Positions 7,617 to 16,750 of a stretch of 34,913 nt of DNA are shown one piece after another. The translations under genes were made by a program, and so were the position numbers. Every line of letters starts with the position of its first letter. Position 1 is the stretch's first letter. The stretch is from an uncultured cyanobacterium (GTDB lineage Bacteria; Cyanobacteriota; Cyanobacteriia; PCC-6307; Cyanobiaceae): contig CAIOGZ010000001.1 in assembly GCA_903858015.1 (NCBI GenBank), forward strand, positions 1 to 34,913, written 5' to 3'. Under the pieces are notes generated by a model. It was not told the DNA's origin. It was given only the letters and a program-made list of their open reading frames with translations, and made no database searches.

Positions 7617-10181
7617 ATGGTCAAAGCAGTTCCCGATCAGCCGCCGGCAGCATCAGCCGATGGCTCCAGCTATTCCAGCCACTCTGGCCATTCCAGCCTG
7701 GCCAGCCCCTTGGCCATTGCCGCCGCTGGCCTGAGCCCCGTCAGCGGCCCGGCAACGGCGCTGCATGGCTTGGCCCAACCCCAGGGGCACCCCGCCGGCG
7801 CAGCCCTAGCCGCTGGCCGGGGCGAGATCGCACCTCGGCCAGCGGCTGAACTTGGCTCGCCCCTGGAGCAGCCGCAGCCCCTACCCCAGCCGCTGCCGGG
7901 AAGCCGCCGGCCCCTGGGCGGTCCGGAGGATTACGGCATCTCCCTGCCCGGCTGGCTGGCCCAGTGCCTGCGCAACGTTCCACCAGGCCTGGGCGAAACC
8001 TGCCCCACCGGTGCCCGCCCCACCGATACCGAGGCCCTGCTGGCCGCCGCCTTCGACTTCGCCTACCAGCTGCATGAGGGCCAGTTCCGGGCCAGCGGCG
8101 AGCCCTACATCATCCATCCGATCGCCGTCGCGGATCTGTTGCGCGACATCGGCGCCAGTGCGGCGGTGATCGCCGCCGGTTTCCTGCACGACGTGGTGGA
8201 GGACACCCAGGTCACGCCGGAGGATATCGAGCAGCATTTCGGCGCCGAGGTGCGCGCCCTGGTGGAGGGGGTCACCAAACTTGGCGGCATCCATTTCACC
8301 AACAAAACCGAAGCCCAGGCCGAAAACCTGCGCCGCATGTTCCTGGCCATGGCCAGTGACATCCGCGTGGTGTTGGTCAAGCTGGCTGACCGGCTGCACA
8401 ACATGCGCACCCTCGGGGCGCTGAAGCCCGAGAAGCAGCGGCGGATCGCCCGGGAAACCCGCGAGATCTACGCGCCCCTGGCCAATCGACTCGGCATCGG
8501 CCGCTTCAAATGGGAACTGGAGGATTTGGCCTTCAAGATCCTGGAGCCGGAGGCCTTCCGGGAGGTGCAGCAACAGGTGGCCACCAAACGCAGTGAGCGG
8601 GAGGAGCGGCTGGGGGTGACGGTGCAGCTGCTGCGCGATCGCCTGGCGGCCTCCGGCCTGGAGGTGTGCGAAGTGAGCGGCAGGCCAAAGCACCTGTTCG
8701 GCATCTGGAGCAAGATGCAGCGCACCCAGAAGGCTTTCCACGAGATCTACGACGTGGCGGCCCTGCGCATTCTCTGCCCGAATCTGGAGAGTTGCTACCG
8801 GGCCCTGGCGGTGGTGCATGACACCTTCCGGCCGATTCCGGGCCGGTTCAAGGATTACATCGGCCTGCCCAAGCCGAATGGCTACCAGTCGCTGCATACG
8901 GCCGTGATCGGCAGGCATCGCCCGATTGAGGTGCAGATCCGCACCGGTGACATGCATCATGTGGCCGAATATGGAATCGCGGCCCACTGGAAATACAAGG
9001 AGGGCGGCTCCCCCGCCGCCGGTGACACCGAACGGTTCAACTGGCTGCGGCAGCTGGTGGACTGGCAGAAAGAAGATGGGGGGGAGGACAGCAGCGATTT
9101 CCTGCGCTCGATCAAGGAAGACCTTTTCGATGAGGAGGTATTTGTTTTCACCCCGTCTGGTGATGTGGTGGGCCTACGCAAGGGTTCGACGGCGGTGGAT
9201 TTTGCCTATCGCATCCACTCGGAGGTGGGCAACCATTGCCAGGGAGTGCGCATTAACGATCGCCTTTGCCCCCTGCCCACCCCGCTTCAAAACGGCGACT
9301 TTGTTCAGATTGTCACCTCAAAGTCGGCCCATCCCAGCCTTGATTGGCTCAATTTTGTCGCCACCCCCACGGCCCGCAACCGCATCCGGCAGTGGTACAA
9401 GCGCAGCCATCGCGACGAGAACATCCAGCGCGGCAGCGCCATGCTCGAGCGGGAGCTGGGCCGCGATGGCTTCGATGCGCTGCTGCACGGCGAGGCGATG
9501 GCCAAGGTGGCGCGGCGCTGCAACCTGATCAGCAGTGAGGATCTGCTGGCCGCGATCGGCTTTGGCGGCGTCACCCTGCAGCAGGTGCTCAATCGCCTGC
9601 GGGAGGAGCTGCGGCTGGCCAACGCAGCGGCGGCGCCGGTTCCCAGCAACGAGGAGCTGGCCCGCTCCGTATCGGCCCAGGCCGAGCAGGCCATCCCGGC
9701 GCCGCCGCTGCACCACAGCGCGGCGGGCAGCGCCAGCCCCATCCTGGGCCTGGAGGGCCTGGAGTATCGCCTCGGGGGCTGCTGCTCGCCCCTGCCCGGC
9801 GAGCCGATCCTGGGCACGGTGGCCCTCGGCAACCACGGCATCACCATCCACCGCCAGGACTGCGGCAACCTGGCCCAGATTCCCCTGGAGCGCCGCCTGC
9901 CGGTGCGCTGGAACCCCCTGGCCGACGACCAGCGGCGCCGCTATCCGGTGCAACTGCGGATCGAGGTGCTCGATCGGGTCGGCGTGCTCAAGGACATCCT
10001 CACCCGCCTGTCCGACCACCGCATCAACGTGAGCGATGCCCGCGTGCGCACCAACCCCGGCAAGCCGGCCCGCATCGAGCTGCGGGTCGAACTACTGAGC
10101 GCCGCCCAGCTGCGCGACACCATGGATCAAATCCGCTCGATGGCCGATGTGCTCGATCTGGCCCGGACGGGAATTGGCTGA
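7617..10181 (+). CDS. spoT: Bifunctional (p)ppGpp synthetase/hydrolase, RelA/SpoT (Rel)
   Basis: This 854-residue long RSH enzyme makes and degrades (p)ppGpp in the stringent response. The order is HD hydrolase domain with FLHDVVEDT near residue 189 and KLADRLHNMRT, synthetase domain with RFKDYIGLPKPNGYQS and EYGIAAHWKYKEG (about 358-460), TGS domain (about 507-575), a Cys/His-containing region GGCCSPLPGE...HRQDC (about 720-750) and a C-terminal ACT domain (about 778-848). Both the HD metal site and the synthetase motifs look intact, so both activities are predicted. The first ~100 residues are low-complexity. I use the ATG at 7617; a TTG at 7575 is possible but would nearly abut the divergent gene. 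Confidence 0.93.
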   Translation: MVKAVPDQPPAASADGSSYSSHSGHSSLASPLAIAAAGLSPVSGPATALHGLAQPQGHPAGAALAAGRGEIAPRPAAELGSPLEQPQPLPQPLPGSRRPLGGPEDYGISLPGWLAQCLRNVPPGLGETCPTGARPTDTEALLAAAFDFAYQLHEGQFRASGEPYIIHPIAVADLLRDIGASAAVIAAGFLHDVVEDTQVTPEDIEQHFGAEVRALVEGVTKLGGIHFTNKTEAQAENLRRMFLAMASDIRVVLVKLADRLHNMRTLGALKPEKQRRIARETREIYAPLANRLGIGRFKWELEDLAFKILEPEAFREVQQQVATKRSEREERLGVTVQLLRDRLAASGLEVCEVSGRPKHLFGIWSKMQRTQKAFHEIYDVAALRILCPNLESCYRALAVVHDTFRPIPGRFKDYIGLPKPNGYQSLHTAVIGRHRPIEVQIRTGDMHHVAEYGIAAHWKYKEGGSPAAGDTERFNWLRQLVDWQKEDGGEDSSDFLRSIKEDLFDEEVFVFTPSGDVVGLRKGSTAVDFAYRIHSEVGNHCQGVRINDRLCPLPTPLQNGDFVQIVTSKSAHPSLDWLNFVATPTARNRIRQWYKRSHRDENIQRGSAMLERELGRDGFDALLHGEAMAKVARRCNLISSEDLLAAIGFGGVTLQQVLNRLREELRLANAAAAPVPSNEELARSVSAQAEQAIPAPPLHHSAAGSASPILGLEGLEYRLGGCCSPLPGEPILGTVALGNHGITIHRQDCGNLAQIPLERRLPVRWNPLADDQRRRYPVQLRIEVLDRVGVLKDILTRLSDHRINVSDARVRTNPGKPARIELRVELLSAAQLRDTMDQIRSMADVLDLARTGIG

Positions 10182-10204
10182 GGACGCCTGGGTAACCCGC
10201 CAGC

Positions 10205-11815
10205 ATGGGCAGTTTGCCCCCCGATTCGGTGCAGCCCTCCAGCGCTGAGCGGGCCGGCCCCGCGGCGCCCAACCCCCTGCTCGCCCTCCGCTTCGAGGCG
10301 GCGATCGAAGCCCTTGGTCCGGAGTACTGGGATGGGGTGGAGGCTGCGACCTTCCCCCGCACCACCTTGCGCTTCCGCAACGATGCCCTGCTGCACCAGC
10401 TCGGCCTCGACCCCCTCGCCGTCACCGATAGCGACCTGGAGCAGGCCTTCGGCCGTTTTGAGGCCCGCACTCCCCTGCTGGCGCTGCGCTACCACGGCTA
10501 CCAGTTCGACACCTACAACCCCTTCCTGGGCGATGGCCGCGGTTTCCTCTACGGCCAGCTGCGCGATCGCCACGGCCAACTGCAGGACCTGGGCAGCAAG
10601 GGCAGCGGCACCACCCCCTGGAGCCGCGGCGGTGATGGCCGCCTCACCCTCAAGGGCGGCGTGCGGGAGGTGATCGCCTCCGAAGCCCTGCATCGGCTCG
10701 GGGTCAGCACCAGCCGCACCCTGTCGCTGGTGGAAACCGGCGAAGACCTCTGGCGCGGCGATGAACCCTCCCCCACCCGCAGCGCGGTGATGGTGCGCAT
10801 GGCCCGCACCCACCTGCGCTTCGGCAGCTGCGAGCGGTTGCTGCACCTGCGCCAGCCCCGGCAGCTGGAGCGGCTGCTGCGCCACGTGGTGGCGCTGTAC
10901 TACCCGCAGCTCGCGGCCGGCCCGCCGATCCCTGCGGGCCGGGGCGGCGCCGCGGGCCCGGGCGGATCGGCGCTTGCAAAGCAGCTGCTGGCTTTTTATG
11001 GCGAGCTGGTGGAGCGGCTGGCGCGGCTGGCGGCCGACTGGATGGTGGCCGGCTTCACCCACGGCGTGCTCAACACCGACAACATGAGCCTGGTGGCTGA
11101 GAGCTTCGATTACGGGCCCTTCGCCTTCCTCGAGCGCTGGGATCCGGGCTTCACCGCCGCCTACTTCGACCACTCCGGTCTGTACGCCTATGGCCGCCAG
11201 CCGCTGACCTGCCACCACAATCTGCGGCGGCTGCAGGAACCGCTGGCGATGCTGCTGCCCCGCGCCGACCTGGAGGCCCGCCTGGAGCGCTTCGCGCCCG
11301 CCTACAGCAGCCACTACCGCCAGCGGCTGCTGCGCCGCCTCGGTTTTGCCGGCGCTTCGAACCAGCCGGCCGCCGCGGCCCTGGACTGGCCGGCCGATCC
11401 GGAGCGTCCCGATCTGGTGCGTCTCACGCTGCAACTACTGGCGAGCTGGGATGTGGGCTACGGCGAATTTTTTACGGGCCTCAGCCGCAGGGTGGGCGAG
11501 CGGGGGGTGCCGAATACGGCCGAGGAGTTGGAGCAGTTTGTGGCTGGCGCCGCGGCCCCGGAACGGGGCGCCTGGCTGGCCTGGCGCGATGCCTGGTGGG
11601 CCTGGAGCAGCGCCGCCGCTGGTGGCGGCACGGCGGCGGCGATCGCCCCCACCCTGGAGCGCTGGAACCTGCCCGAAACGCCGGTGCGGGCGGTGATCGA
11701 GCGGATCTGGGCGGCGATTGATCAGCACGACGATTGGGGCCCCCTGGAGCAGTGGTTGGAGCGCACCAGTGCCGCATCCGCCGATGCCGCACCTGCCAGT
11801 GGCACATCCGAGTGA
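10205..11815 (+). CDS. selO: Protein adenylyltransferase SelO (YdiU family pseudokinase)
   Basis: This 536-residue protein of the SelO/YdiU family uses a kinase-like fold to transfer AMP to Ser, Thr or Tyr of target proteins. Supporting motifs are KGSGTTPWSRGGDGRLTLKG with the following VREVIASEALHRLGV (about residues 130-170) and FTHGVLNTDNMSL (about 280-292), which holds the Asn/Asp residues that bind metal. The C-terminus lacks the Cys or selenocysteine found in some homologues and ends SGTSE. It begins 23 bases after relA/spoT and may be read through from it. Confidence 0.9.
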   Translation: MGSLPPDSVQPSSAERAGPAAPNPLLALRFEAAIEALGPEYWDGVEAATFPRTTLRFRNDALLHQLGLDPLAVTDSDLEQAFGRFEARTPLLALRYHGYQFDTYNPFLGDGRGFLYGQLRDRHGQLQDLGSKGSGTTPWSRGGDGRLTLKGGVREVIASEALHRLGVSTSRTLSLVETGEDLWRGDEPSPTRSAVMVRMARTHLRFGSCERLLHLRQPRQLERLLRHVVALYYPQLAAGPPIPAGRGGAAGPGGSALAKQLLAFYGELVERLARLAADWMVAGFTHGVLNTDNMSLVAESFDYGPFAFLERWDPGFTAAYFDHSGLYAYGRQPLTCHHNLRRLQEPLAMLLPRADLEARLERFAPAYSSHYRQRLLRRLGFAGASNQPAAAALDWPADPERPDLVRLTLQLLASWDVGYGEFFTGLSRRVGERGVPNTAEELEQFVAGAAAPERGAWLAWRDAWWAWSSAAAGGGTAAAIAPTLERWNLPETPVRAVIERIWAAIDQHDDWGPLEQWLERTSAASADAAPASGTSE

Positions 11816-11921
11816 GGGTCCCCGCACAGGCTCCAGCCGCCGTGTCAGGCGTTACAACCTGCCCCGGCCGGCCCGCCTACAACATCGCCATGCCTCGATT
11901 CTGACCTTCGCCAGCCGTGCC

Positions 11922-12110
11922 ATGACCTCCGAACAGGCCGCCCAGCTGATCGACAACACGCTGGATCTTGTGCATCAGCGTCTGAATGACCTAGAGGCCC
12001 AGTCGCTGCCCCAGGAGCACAAGGCCCTGGCGGCGGAATTCCGGGAATGGCGCCAGCCGGCCGGTGGCCACATCGACCTGATGGTGTTTCCAGGCCTGAG
12101 CAACTCGTAG
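11922..12110 (+). CDS. Small conserved-looking hypothetical protein
   Basis: This 62-residue acidic, helix-favouring protein starts at ATG 11922 (MTSEQAAQLIDNTLDLVHQ). The frame is open farther upstream inside the selO 3' end, but that part looks like out-of-frame coding sequence. The regular spacing of Leu/Ile/Val in LIDNTLDLVHQRLNDLEAQ suggests an amphipathic helix. No catalytic motif is visible and I assign no function. Confidence that it is a gene comes from its clean frame and protein-like composition. Confidence 0.55.
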   Translation: MTSEQAAQLIDNTLDLVHQRLNDLEAQSLPQEHKALAAEFREWRQPAGGHIDLMVFPGLSNS

Positions 12111-12180
12111 GGCTCTATGGCCGTGGCCCATTCGATGGCCGTGGCCAATCCCATCGCAAGGTTTCAGCCCTTGTGGAATT

Positions 12181-12756
12181 TCAGCCCTTCGGGAAGCGTT
12201 GTTGCCGTTCGCGGTGGTGAAACCAACGCCAGCCCCCCACCCCCACCACGGCGGCGGCTAACACCCCCATCACCAACGAACCCAGCAGCAGCCGGCTGCT
12301 GAACGCCCAGCCCAGATCACCGAGCCGTTCCAGCTGCAGCTCGGCCTGGCCCGGCCAGGCCGGACCGGGCCCGATCAACAGCACACCCAGCTGGTAATTC
12401 AGCCAACAGATCGGCAGGGTGGTGAGCGGATTGCTGATCCAGGTGCCCGCCGCCGCCAGGATCCGGTTGCCGCGAAACGCTGCGGCCAGGGCCACCCCCA
12501 GCACGATCTGCAGACCGAAGAAGGGCAGGCAGCCGGTGAACACCCCCGCCGCCAGCCCCCGGGCCCGGTGGCCGGGGCTGCCGTCCTGCTGCCAAAGCCA
12601 GCGCAGCTTTTTGATCAGCCGCGGCCGCAAGCCAGCGAACCTGCCTGGCGGCTGCTGCAGCCGCGCCAACCAGGCTCCGGGCCCGGATTGGCGGGCCAGG
12701 GAAGCTCGGATCGGCGATCCTGACCGGGGCGGAGACTGGCGATCACGACGCGGCAT
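12181..12756 (-). CDS. DUF2062 domain membrane protein
   Basis: This 191-residue protein has a basic N-terminus, then the DUF2062 core (about residues 55-180). The core contains GLAAGVFTGCLPFFGLQ, the family's signature hydrophobic hairpin, then FRGNRILAAAGTWISNPLT, which carries the conserved N-P of the family, then a final transmembrane segment (LLLGSLVMGVLAAAVVG). DUF2062 proteins are small inner-membrane proteins of unknown function. The start codon shares bases with the divergent mnmE start in a CATG at 12754-12757. An unrelated longer reading frame extends upstream through mnmE; I reject it as antisense. Confidence 0.8.
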   Translation of the reverse strand: MPRRDRQSPPRSGSPIRASLARQSGPGAWLARLQQPPGRFAGLRPRLIKKLRWLWQQDGSPGHRARGLAAGVFTGCLPFFGLQIVLGVALAAAFRGNRILAAAGTWISNPLTTLPICWLNYQLGVLLIGPGPAWPGQAELQLERLGDLGWAFSSRLLLGSLVMGVLAAAVVGVGGWRWFHHRERQQRFPKG

Positions 12757-14263
12757 GGATCCTGTGGCTGGTGCTCCACCCGATGCGGGTTCTGACCCTA
12801 GGGGCGATCGGCGCGATGGCGGCGATCCCGCGGGCACCATCGCCGCGATCGCCACCGCCGTGGCCCCCGGCCAGGGCAGTGTGGCGATCGTGCGGCTGTC
12901 GGGGCCGGCGGCTGAGGCGATCGGCAGGCGCCTGTTTCGGGCGCCTGGTTGCCAGGCCTGGGAGAGCCATCGAGTGCTGTACGGCCATGTGGTGGATCCG
13001 GCCAGCGGCGAACGCGTGGATGAGGCTCTGCTGCTGCTGATGCGCGCCCCCCGCAGCTTCACCCGCGAGGACGTGGTGGAGCTCCACTGCCACGGCGGGC
13101 TGGTGGTGGTGCGGCGGGTGCTGGAGTTGGTGCTGGCGGCCGGGGCGCGGCTGGCGGGGCCGGGGGAGTTCAGCCAACGGGCCTTCCTCAACGGCCGCCT
13201 CGATCTCACCCGGGCCGAGGCCCTGATGGAGATGGTGGCGGCCCGCAGTCGTCGCGCCGCCCAGCTGGCCATGGCGGGGCTGGATGGCGGGCTGCAGCGC
13301 CGGATCAGCGCCCTGCGGGAGCGCCTGCTCGACCAACTGGCGGAGCTCGAGGCCCGGGTCGATTTCGAAGACGATCTGCCGCCCCTCGATGCCGACGCCG
13401 TGCGGGCCGAACTGGAGGCCGTGGGCGGCGAGCTGGCGGCGATGCTGGCCGAGGCGCAGCAGGGCCAGCTGCTGCGCGAGGGGCTGCGGGTGGCGATTGT
13501 GGGCCGCCCCAACGTGGGCAAGAGCAGCCTGCTCAACCGGCTCAGCCGCCGCGAGCGGGCGATCGTGACCGAGCTGCCCGGCACCACCCGCGACCTGCTC
13601 GAAACGGAGCTGGTGCTGGAGGGCGTACCCCTCACCCTGCTGGATACCGCCGGCATCCGCCCCACCAGCGACCCGGTGGAGCGGCTTGGCATCGCCCGCA
13701 GCCTCGAAGCCCTGGCCAGCGCCGATGCGGTGCTGCTGCTGTTTGACCTGGCTGTGGGCTGGACGGCGGCCGATCAGGAGCTGCTGCAACGGGTGCCGGC
13801 GGGCGTGCCGCTGCTGCGGGTTGGCAACAAGGCCGATTGCCTGGCGACTGCCCCTGGCCTGGCGACTGCCGCTGGCCTGGCGACTGCCGCTGGCCTGGCG
13901 ACTGCCGCTGGCCTGGCGGCCACCGCTGGTGAGGCGGGTGCGGCGCCGCCGCCGGCCGATCTGGCGATCAGCGCCCTCCAGGGCGAGGGCCTGGAGGCGT
14001 TGGGGCGGCTGTTATTGCAACGTTGCGGGGCTGGCGAGGCCCAGGCGATCACGGTGGCCCTCAATGCCCGCCAGCGGGAGCTGGCGGCGGCGGCGGCCCT
14101 GGCCCTCGGTCGCACGGGCGAAGCCGCCGCCGCCGGCCTGCCCTGGGATTTCTGGACCATCGACCTGCGCGACGCGGTGCGGCAGCTCGGGGCGATCTGC
14201 GGCGAGGAGATCAGCGAGGCGGTGCTGGAGCGCATCTTTTCGCGCTTTTGCATCGGGAAGTAA
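12755..14263 (+). CDS. mnmE: tRNA modification GTPase MnmE (TrmE)
   Basis: This 502-residue GTPase works with MnmG to modify U34 of tRNAs (the cmnm5 group). It has the N-terminal folate-binding domain (TIAAIATAVAPGQGSVAIVR, GEFSQRAFLNGRLDLTRAEA), a G domain with P-loop GRPNVGKSS near residue 250, G3 LLDTAGIR and G4 VGNKAD near 356, and the C-terminal FCIGK motif whose Cys is catalytic in the family. An in-frame insertion of LATAAG repeats lies between G4 and G5 (residues about 363-392). The ATG at 12755 overlaps the divergent DUF2062 start. Confidence 0.93.
   Translation: MDPVAGAPPDAGSDPRGDRRDGGDPAGTIAAIATAVAPGQGSVAIVRLSGPAAEAIGRRLFRAPGCQAWESHRVLYGHVVDPASGERVDEALLLLMRAPRSFTREDVVELHCHGGLVVVRRVLELVLAAGARLAGPGEFSQRAFLNGRLDLTRAEALMEMVAARSRRAAQLAMAGLDGGLQRRISALRERLLDQLAELEARVDFEDDLPPLDADAVRAELEAVGGELAAMLAEAQQGQLLREGLRVAIVGRPNVGKSSLLNRLSRRERAIVTELPGTTRDLLETELVLEGVPLTLLDTAGIRPTSDPVERLGIARSLEALASADAVLLLFDLAVGWTAADQELLQRVPAGVPLLRVGNKADCLATAPGLATAAGLATAAGLATAAGLAATAGEAGAAPPPADLAISALQGEGLEALGRLLLQRCGAGEAQAITVALNARQRELAAAAALALGRTGEAAAAGLPWDFWTIDLRDAVRQLGAICGEEISEAVLERIFSRFCIGK
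13841..13930 (+). repeat. 18-bp in-frame minisatellite inside mnmE
   Basis: Five consecutive 18-bp units begin with CTGGCGACTGCC and encode LATAPG, LATAAG three times, and a degenerate LAATAG. The middle three units are identical at the DNA level. The array sits between the G4 (NKAD) and G5 (SALQG) motifs of the GTPase domain. Perfect units argue for recent slippage. Confidence 0.95.
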
Positions 14264-14318
14264 GGCGGCATCGGGAAAAAAACTGCATCGAGAAAAAGGC
14301 GGCACCGGGAAATCTGCC
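14250..14318 (+). repeat. 17-18-bp tandem repeat across the mnmE stop
   Basis: Four degenerate units starting GCATCGGGAAA or a close variant follow one another: 14250-14267, 14268-14284, 14285-14301 and 14302-14318. The first contains the mnmE C-terminus and stop codon. The rest of the 285-base gap up to nadC shows no gene I can support. Confidence 0.75.
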
Positions 14319-14548
14319 CAGGGAAACAAGCGGCAGCGCTCAAGCGGCGATCGGCCCAGGGGCGGCAGCCTGTTCCCCCTCGAGGCCATGGGGCCAGCTG
14401 GCCGATGGCGCCCCGGAGTCCCTGGTACGCCCGGAGCGCCTGGTTTGCCTGTGGTAAGGCCGCTGTGCCTGGTGCGATCCTGCCAACCCTGGGTCTGTTG
14501 GCCCCGCCCTGGTCCGTCCAAGCCCACCTGACCCCGCCTTCTCGCCCC

Positions 14549-15586
14549 ATGCCCAGCCCTCCTGAACCCGCCGGCGGCACCGGCAGTAACGAGGCCGCCC
14601 CAACTCCCGAGGCCACTCCAGGCCCCGCCGCTATCCCAAGCCCAGGGGCTATCCCAGGCCCCGAGGCCACTCCAGACCCCGAGGCCACTTCAGGCCCCGC
14701 AACCGCCCCCGCCTTCCCGCTTTGCGCTCCGCTGCTGGAGCCCCTGTTGCGGGCCTGGCTGGCCGAAGACCTGGGCCGCGGCGACCTCAGCGCGCCGGCC
14801 CTGGCCGGCCGCTCCGCCCGGGCGGCCTGGATCGCCAAGGCGGAGGGACTGTTCTGCGGTGGGGTGCTGGTGGAGCCCCTGTTTCGCCTGCTCGATCCGG
14901 CCGTGGAAGTGCGCCTGCTGGTGGCCGATGGGGAAGCGGTGCGGCCCGGCCAGCGGCTGCTCAGCCTGGAGGGCAGCGCCGCCGCCCTGGTGGCGGGCGA
15001 ACGCACCGCCCTCAACCTGGCCATGCGCCTCTCCGGCATCGCCACCGCCACGGCAGCGCTGGTGGCCCAGCTGGCCGGCAGCGGCGTGCGGCTGGCCGAT
15101 ACCCGCAAAACCACCCCGGGCCTGCGGCTGCTGGAGAAGTACGCCGTTCGCTGCGGCGGCGGCGTGAACCACCGCCTCGGCCTCGATGATGCGGCCATGC
15201 TCAAGGAAAACCACCTGGCCTGGGCCGGGGGGGTGGCTGCGGCGCTGGCGGCGGTGCGGGCGGCGGCGCCCTGGCCGGCGCGGCTGATCGTGGAGGCCGA
15301 AACCGAGGCGGAGGCGGAGGCGGCGGTGCGGGCCGGAGCCGATGGGCTGCTGCTCGATGAATTCCAGCCGGCCACGCTGGCGGCCCTGGTGCCCCGGCTG
15401 CGCCAGCTGGCGGCCGAGCGGGTTGCGGCAGGGGGCGCCGCCCTGGTGCTGGAGGCTTCCGGGGTGCGGCCCGAGCAGCTGCAGGCCTATGCCGCCAGCG
15501 GCATCGACCTGATCTCCAGCAGCGCTCCGATCACCCGTTCCGCCTGGCTGGATCTGAGCATGCGGTTCGAATCAGGGGCGGCGTGA
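14549..15586 (+). CDS. nadC: Nicotinate-nucleotide pyrophosphorylase (quinolinate phosphoribosyltransferase)
   Basis: This 345-residue enzyme converts quinolinate and PRPP to nicotinate mononucleotide in de novo NAD synthesis. Family motifs are EDLGRGDLSAPAL, GERTALNLAMRLSGIAT, ADTRKTTPGLRLLEKYAV, GGGVNHRLGLDDAAMLKENH and LEASGVRPEQL. Family members are usually about 280-290 residues; the excess is a Pro/Ala/Thr-rich N-terminal extension of about 55 residues with imperfect repeats (PEATPG, PGPEATPDPEATSGP). I use the ATG at 14549. A start closer to the core cannot be excluded. Confidence 0.92.
   Translation: MPSPPEPAGGTGSNEAAPTPEATPGPAAIPSPGAIPGPEATPDPEATSGPATAPAFPLCAPLLEPLLRAWLAEDLGRGDLSAPALAGRSARAAWIAKAEGLFCGGVLVEPLFRLLDPAVEVRLLVADGEAVRPGQRLLSLEGSAAALVAGERTALNLAMRLSGIATATAALVAQLAGSGVRLADTRKTTPGLRLLEKYAVRCGGGVNHRLGLDDAAMLKENHLAWAGGVAAALAAVRAAAPWPARLIVEAETEAEAEAAVRAGADGLLLDEFQPATLAALVPRLRQLAAERVAAGGAALVLEASGVRPEQLQAYAASGIDLISSSAPITRSAWLDLSMRFESGAA
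14609..14700 (+). repeat. Imperfect Pro/Ala-coding repeats in the nadC 5' end
   Basis: GAGGCCACTCCAG and GGCCCCGAGGCCACT-like units recur several times and encode PEATPG/PDPEATSGP. The array explains most of the N-terminal extension of NadC. Confidence 0.75.
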
Positions 15587-15636
15587 TCGGCGCTGGGCCT
15601 GGGGTGGGTGGCTAAAGGGCCAAGGGCTGTTTAGGG

Positions 15637-16629
15637 TTGCGGCAGCGATTGCTGCTGCCTGTGCCCCTGCTCCCTCGCCGTCGGCTTCGCCTGCCCAATT
15701 CCTGCCGGCCGCTGGCCAAGCTGGGCGCCTGGGCACCGCTGCTGGCCGCCGCTACCGCGCTGGCTCTACCGCTGGCCGCCTCGGCGGAAACCGTGCTGGA
15801 GCGGGCCACCCGCAGCGGTGAGATCGTGATGGTGGGCCCCACCGATAGCCCCCCCTTGACCAGCCTTGATGCCAAGGGCCAACCGGTGGGCTACGCCATT
15901 GAAGTGGGCAAGCGGATTGAAGCGGAATTGGCAGCCCAGCTGGGCACCAAAGTGCGGATTCGCTTCCAGCCGGTAGCCAACACCGCCGAGATGGTGAAGG
16001 CTGTCGCCAGCGGCGGCGTCGACCTGGCCTGTGGCGTTCCCTTTACCTGGGAGCGGGAGATGGTGGTGGATTACTCGATGCCGATCGGCTTGTCGGGCCT
16101 GCGCCTGCTCACCAGCAGTGGCGCGATCGACGGAACGCCGGCTTCGTTGCTGGGCCGCCGGGTTGCCACGGTGCAGGGTTCCCTCGGGGCTACGGCCCTC
16201 AAGGTGCTCCAGCCCGCTGCCAAGGAGGTCTCCTTCCCCAGTTTGGAGGCTGCCTTCAAGGCCGTGCAACAGGGCAAGGTGGAGGGATTGATTGGTGATT
16301 CCAATGTGTTGGCGGGGTTGCGCCGCAGTGCCAATCTCAGCGCCAGCCGGTTGGTGCCCGAGGAGCCCTATGTGATCTATGGGGTGGGCTGCATTGTGCC
16401 GGAGAACAATTCCAGCTTCACCAATATCGTGAACCTCTCGATTGCCCGGTTGATGGCGGGCTACCTCGAAGCCAGGCCCGATGCCGTGGCCAGTGTGGAT
16501 CCCTGGGTGGGGCCCAATGGGGTGCTCGGCGTTCCCGCCGAACGGGTTCGTGCCTTCTTCCAGGCGCTGCTGCTCAGCCGTGAAGGCTTCCGGATTCAGC
16601 CTCCGGCCGCTGCGGTTGGCACGCCCTGA
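15637..16629 (+). CDS. grrP: GrrP-type periplasmic substrate-binding protein (GRRM system)
   Basis: This 330-residue exported protein has the family 3 solute-binding fold: ETVLERATRSGEIVMVGPTDSPPL, GYAIEVGKRIEAELA, FQPVANTAEMVKAVASGGVDLACG and later RRVATVQGSLGATALK. A signal peptide with a hydrophobic core ending in ASA is visible near residues 28-50. No ABC permease or ATPase is adjacent. It is followed instead by a Gly-rich peptide gene and a radical SAM gene, which matches the GRRM cassette where an orphan binding protein accompanies GrrA and GrrM. There is no ATG near the start; I use TTG 15637 with AAGGG ten bases upstream, and GTG 15661 is the alternative. Confidence 0.82.
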   Translation: MRQRLLLPVPLLPRRRLRLPNSCRPLAKLGAWAPLLAAATALALPLAASAETVLERATRSGEIVMVGPTDSPPLTSLDAKGQPVGYAIEVGKRIEAELAAQLGTKVRIRFQPVANTAEMVKAVASGGVDLACGVPFTWEREMVVDYSMPIGLSGLRLLTSSGAIDGTPASLLGRRVATVQGSLGATALKVLQPAAKEVSFPSLEAAFKAVQQGKVEGLIGDSNVLAGLRRSANLSASRLVPEEPYVIYGVGCIVPENNSSFTNIVNLSIARLMAGYLEARPDAVASVDPWVGPNGVLGVPAERVRAFFQALLLSREGFRIQPPAAAVGTP

Positions 16630-16750
16630 ATCGGCCCAGCCCAGCCCCAAGGCTGGCTGCACCGTTGCCTAGCTCCTGAGCGAGCTCCTCAAAGCTCCTG
16701 ACCTTCGCGGTCCTCCCGTTTCCCCGCTCCTTTCGTTACTCCGGTCTCCG

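Noticed and set aside
13774..15375. Long minus-strand frame across mnmE and nadC
   Set aside because: Ser/Arg/Ala-rich translation opposite two conserved enzymes, spanning an intergenic repeat; a shadow.
15560..15580. GGTTCGAATC-like T-loop of a tRNA
   Set aside because: It lies inside the nadC frame and no acceptor or anticodon stem can be built around it.
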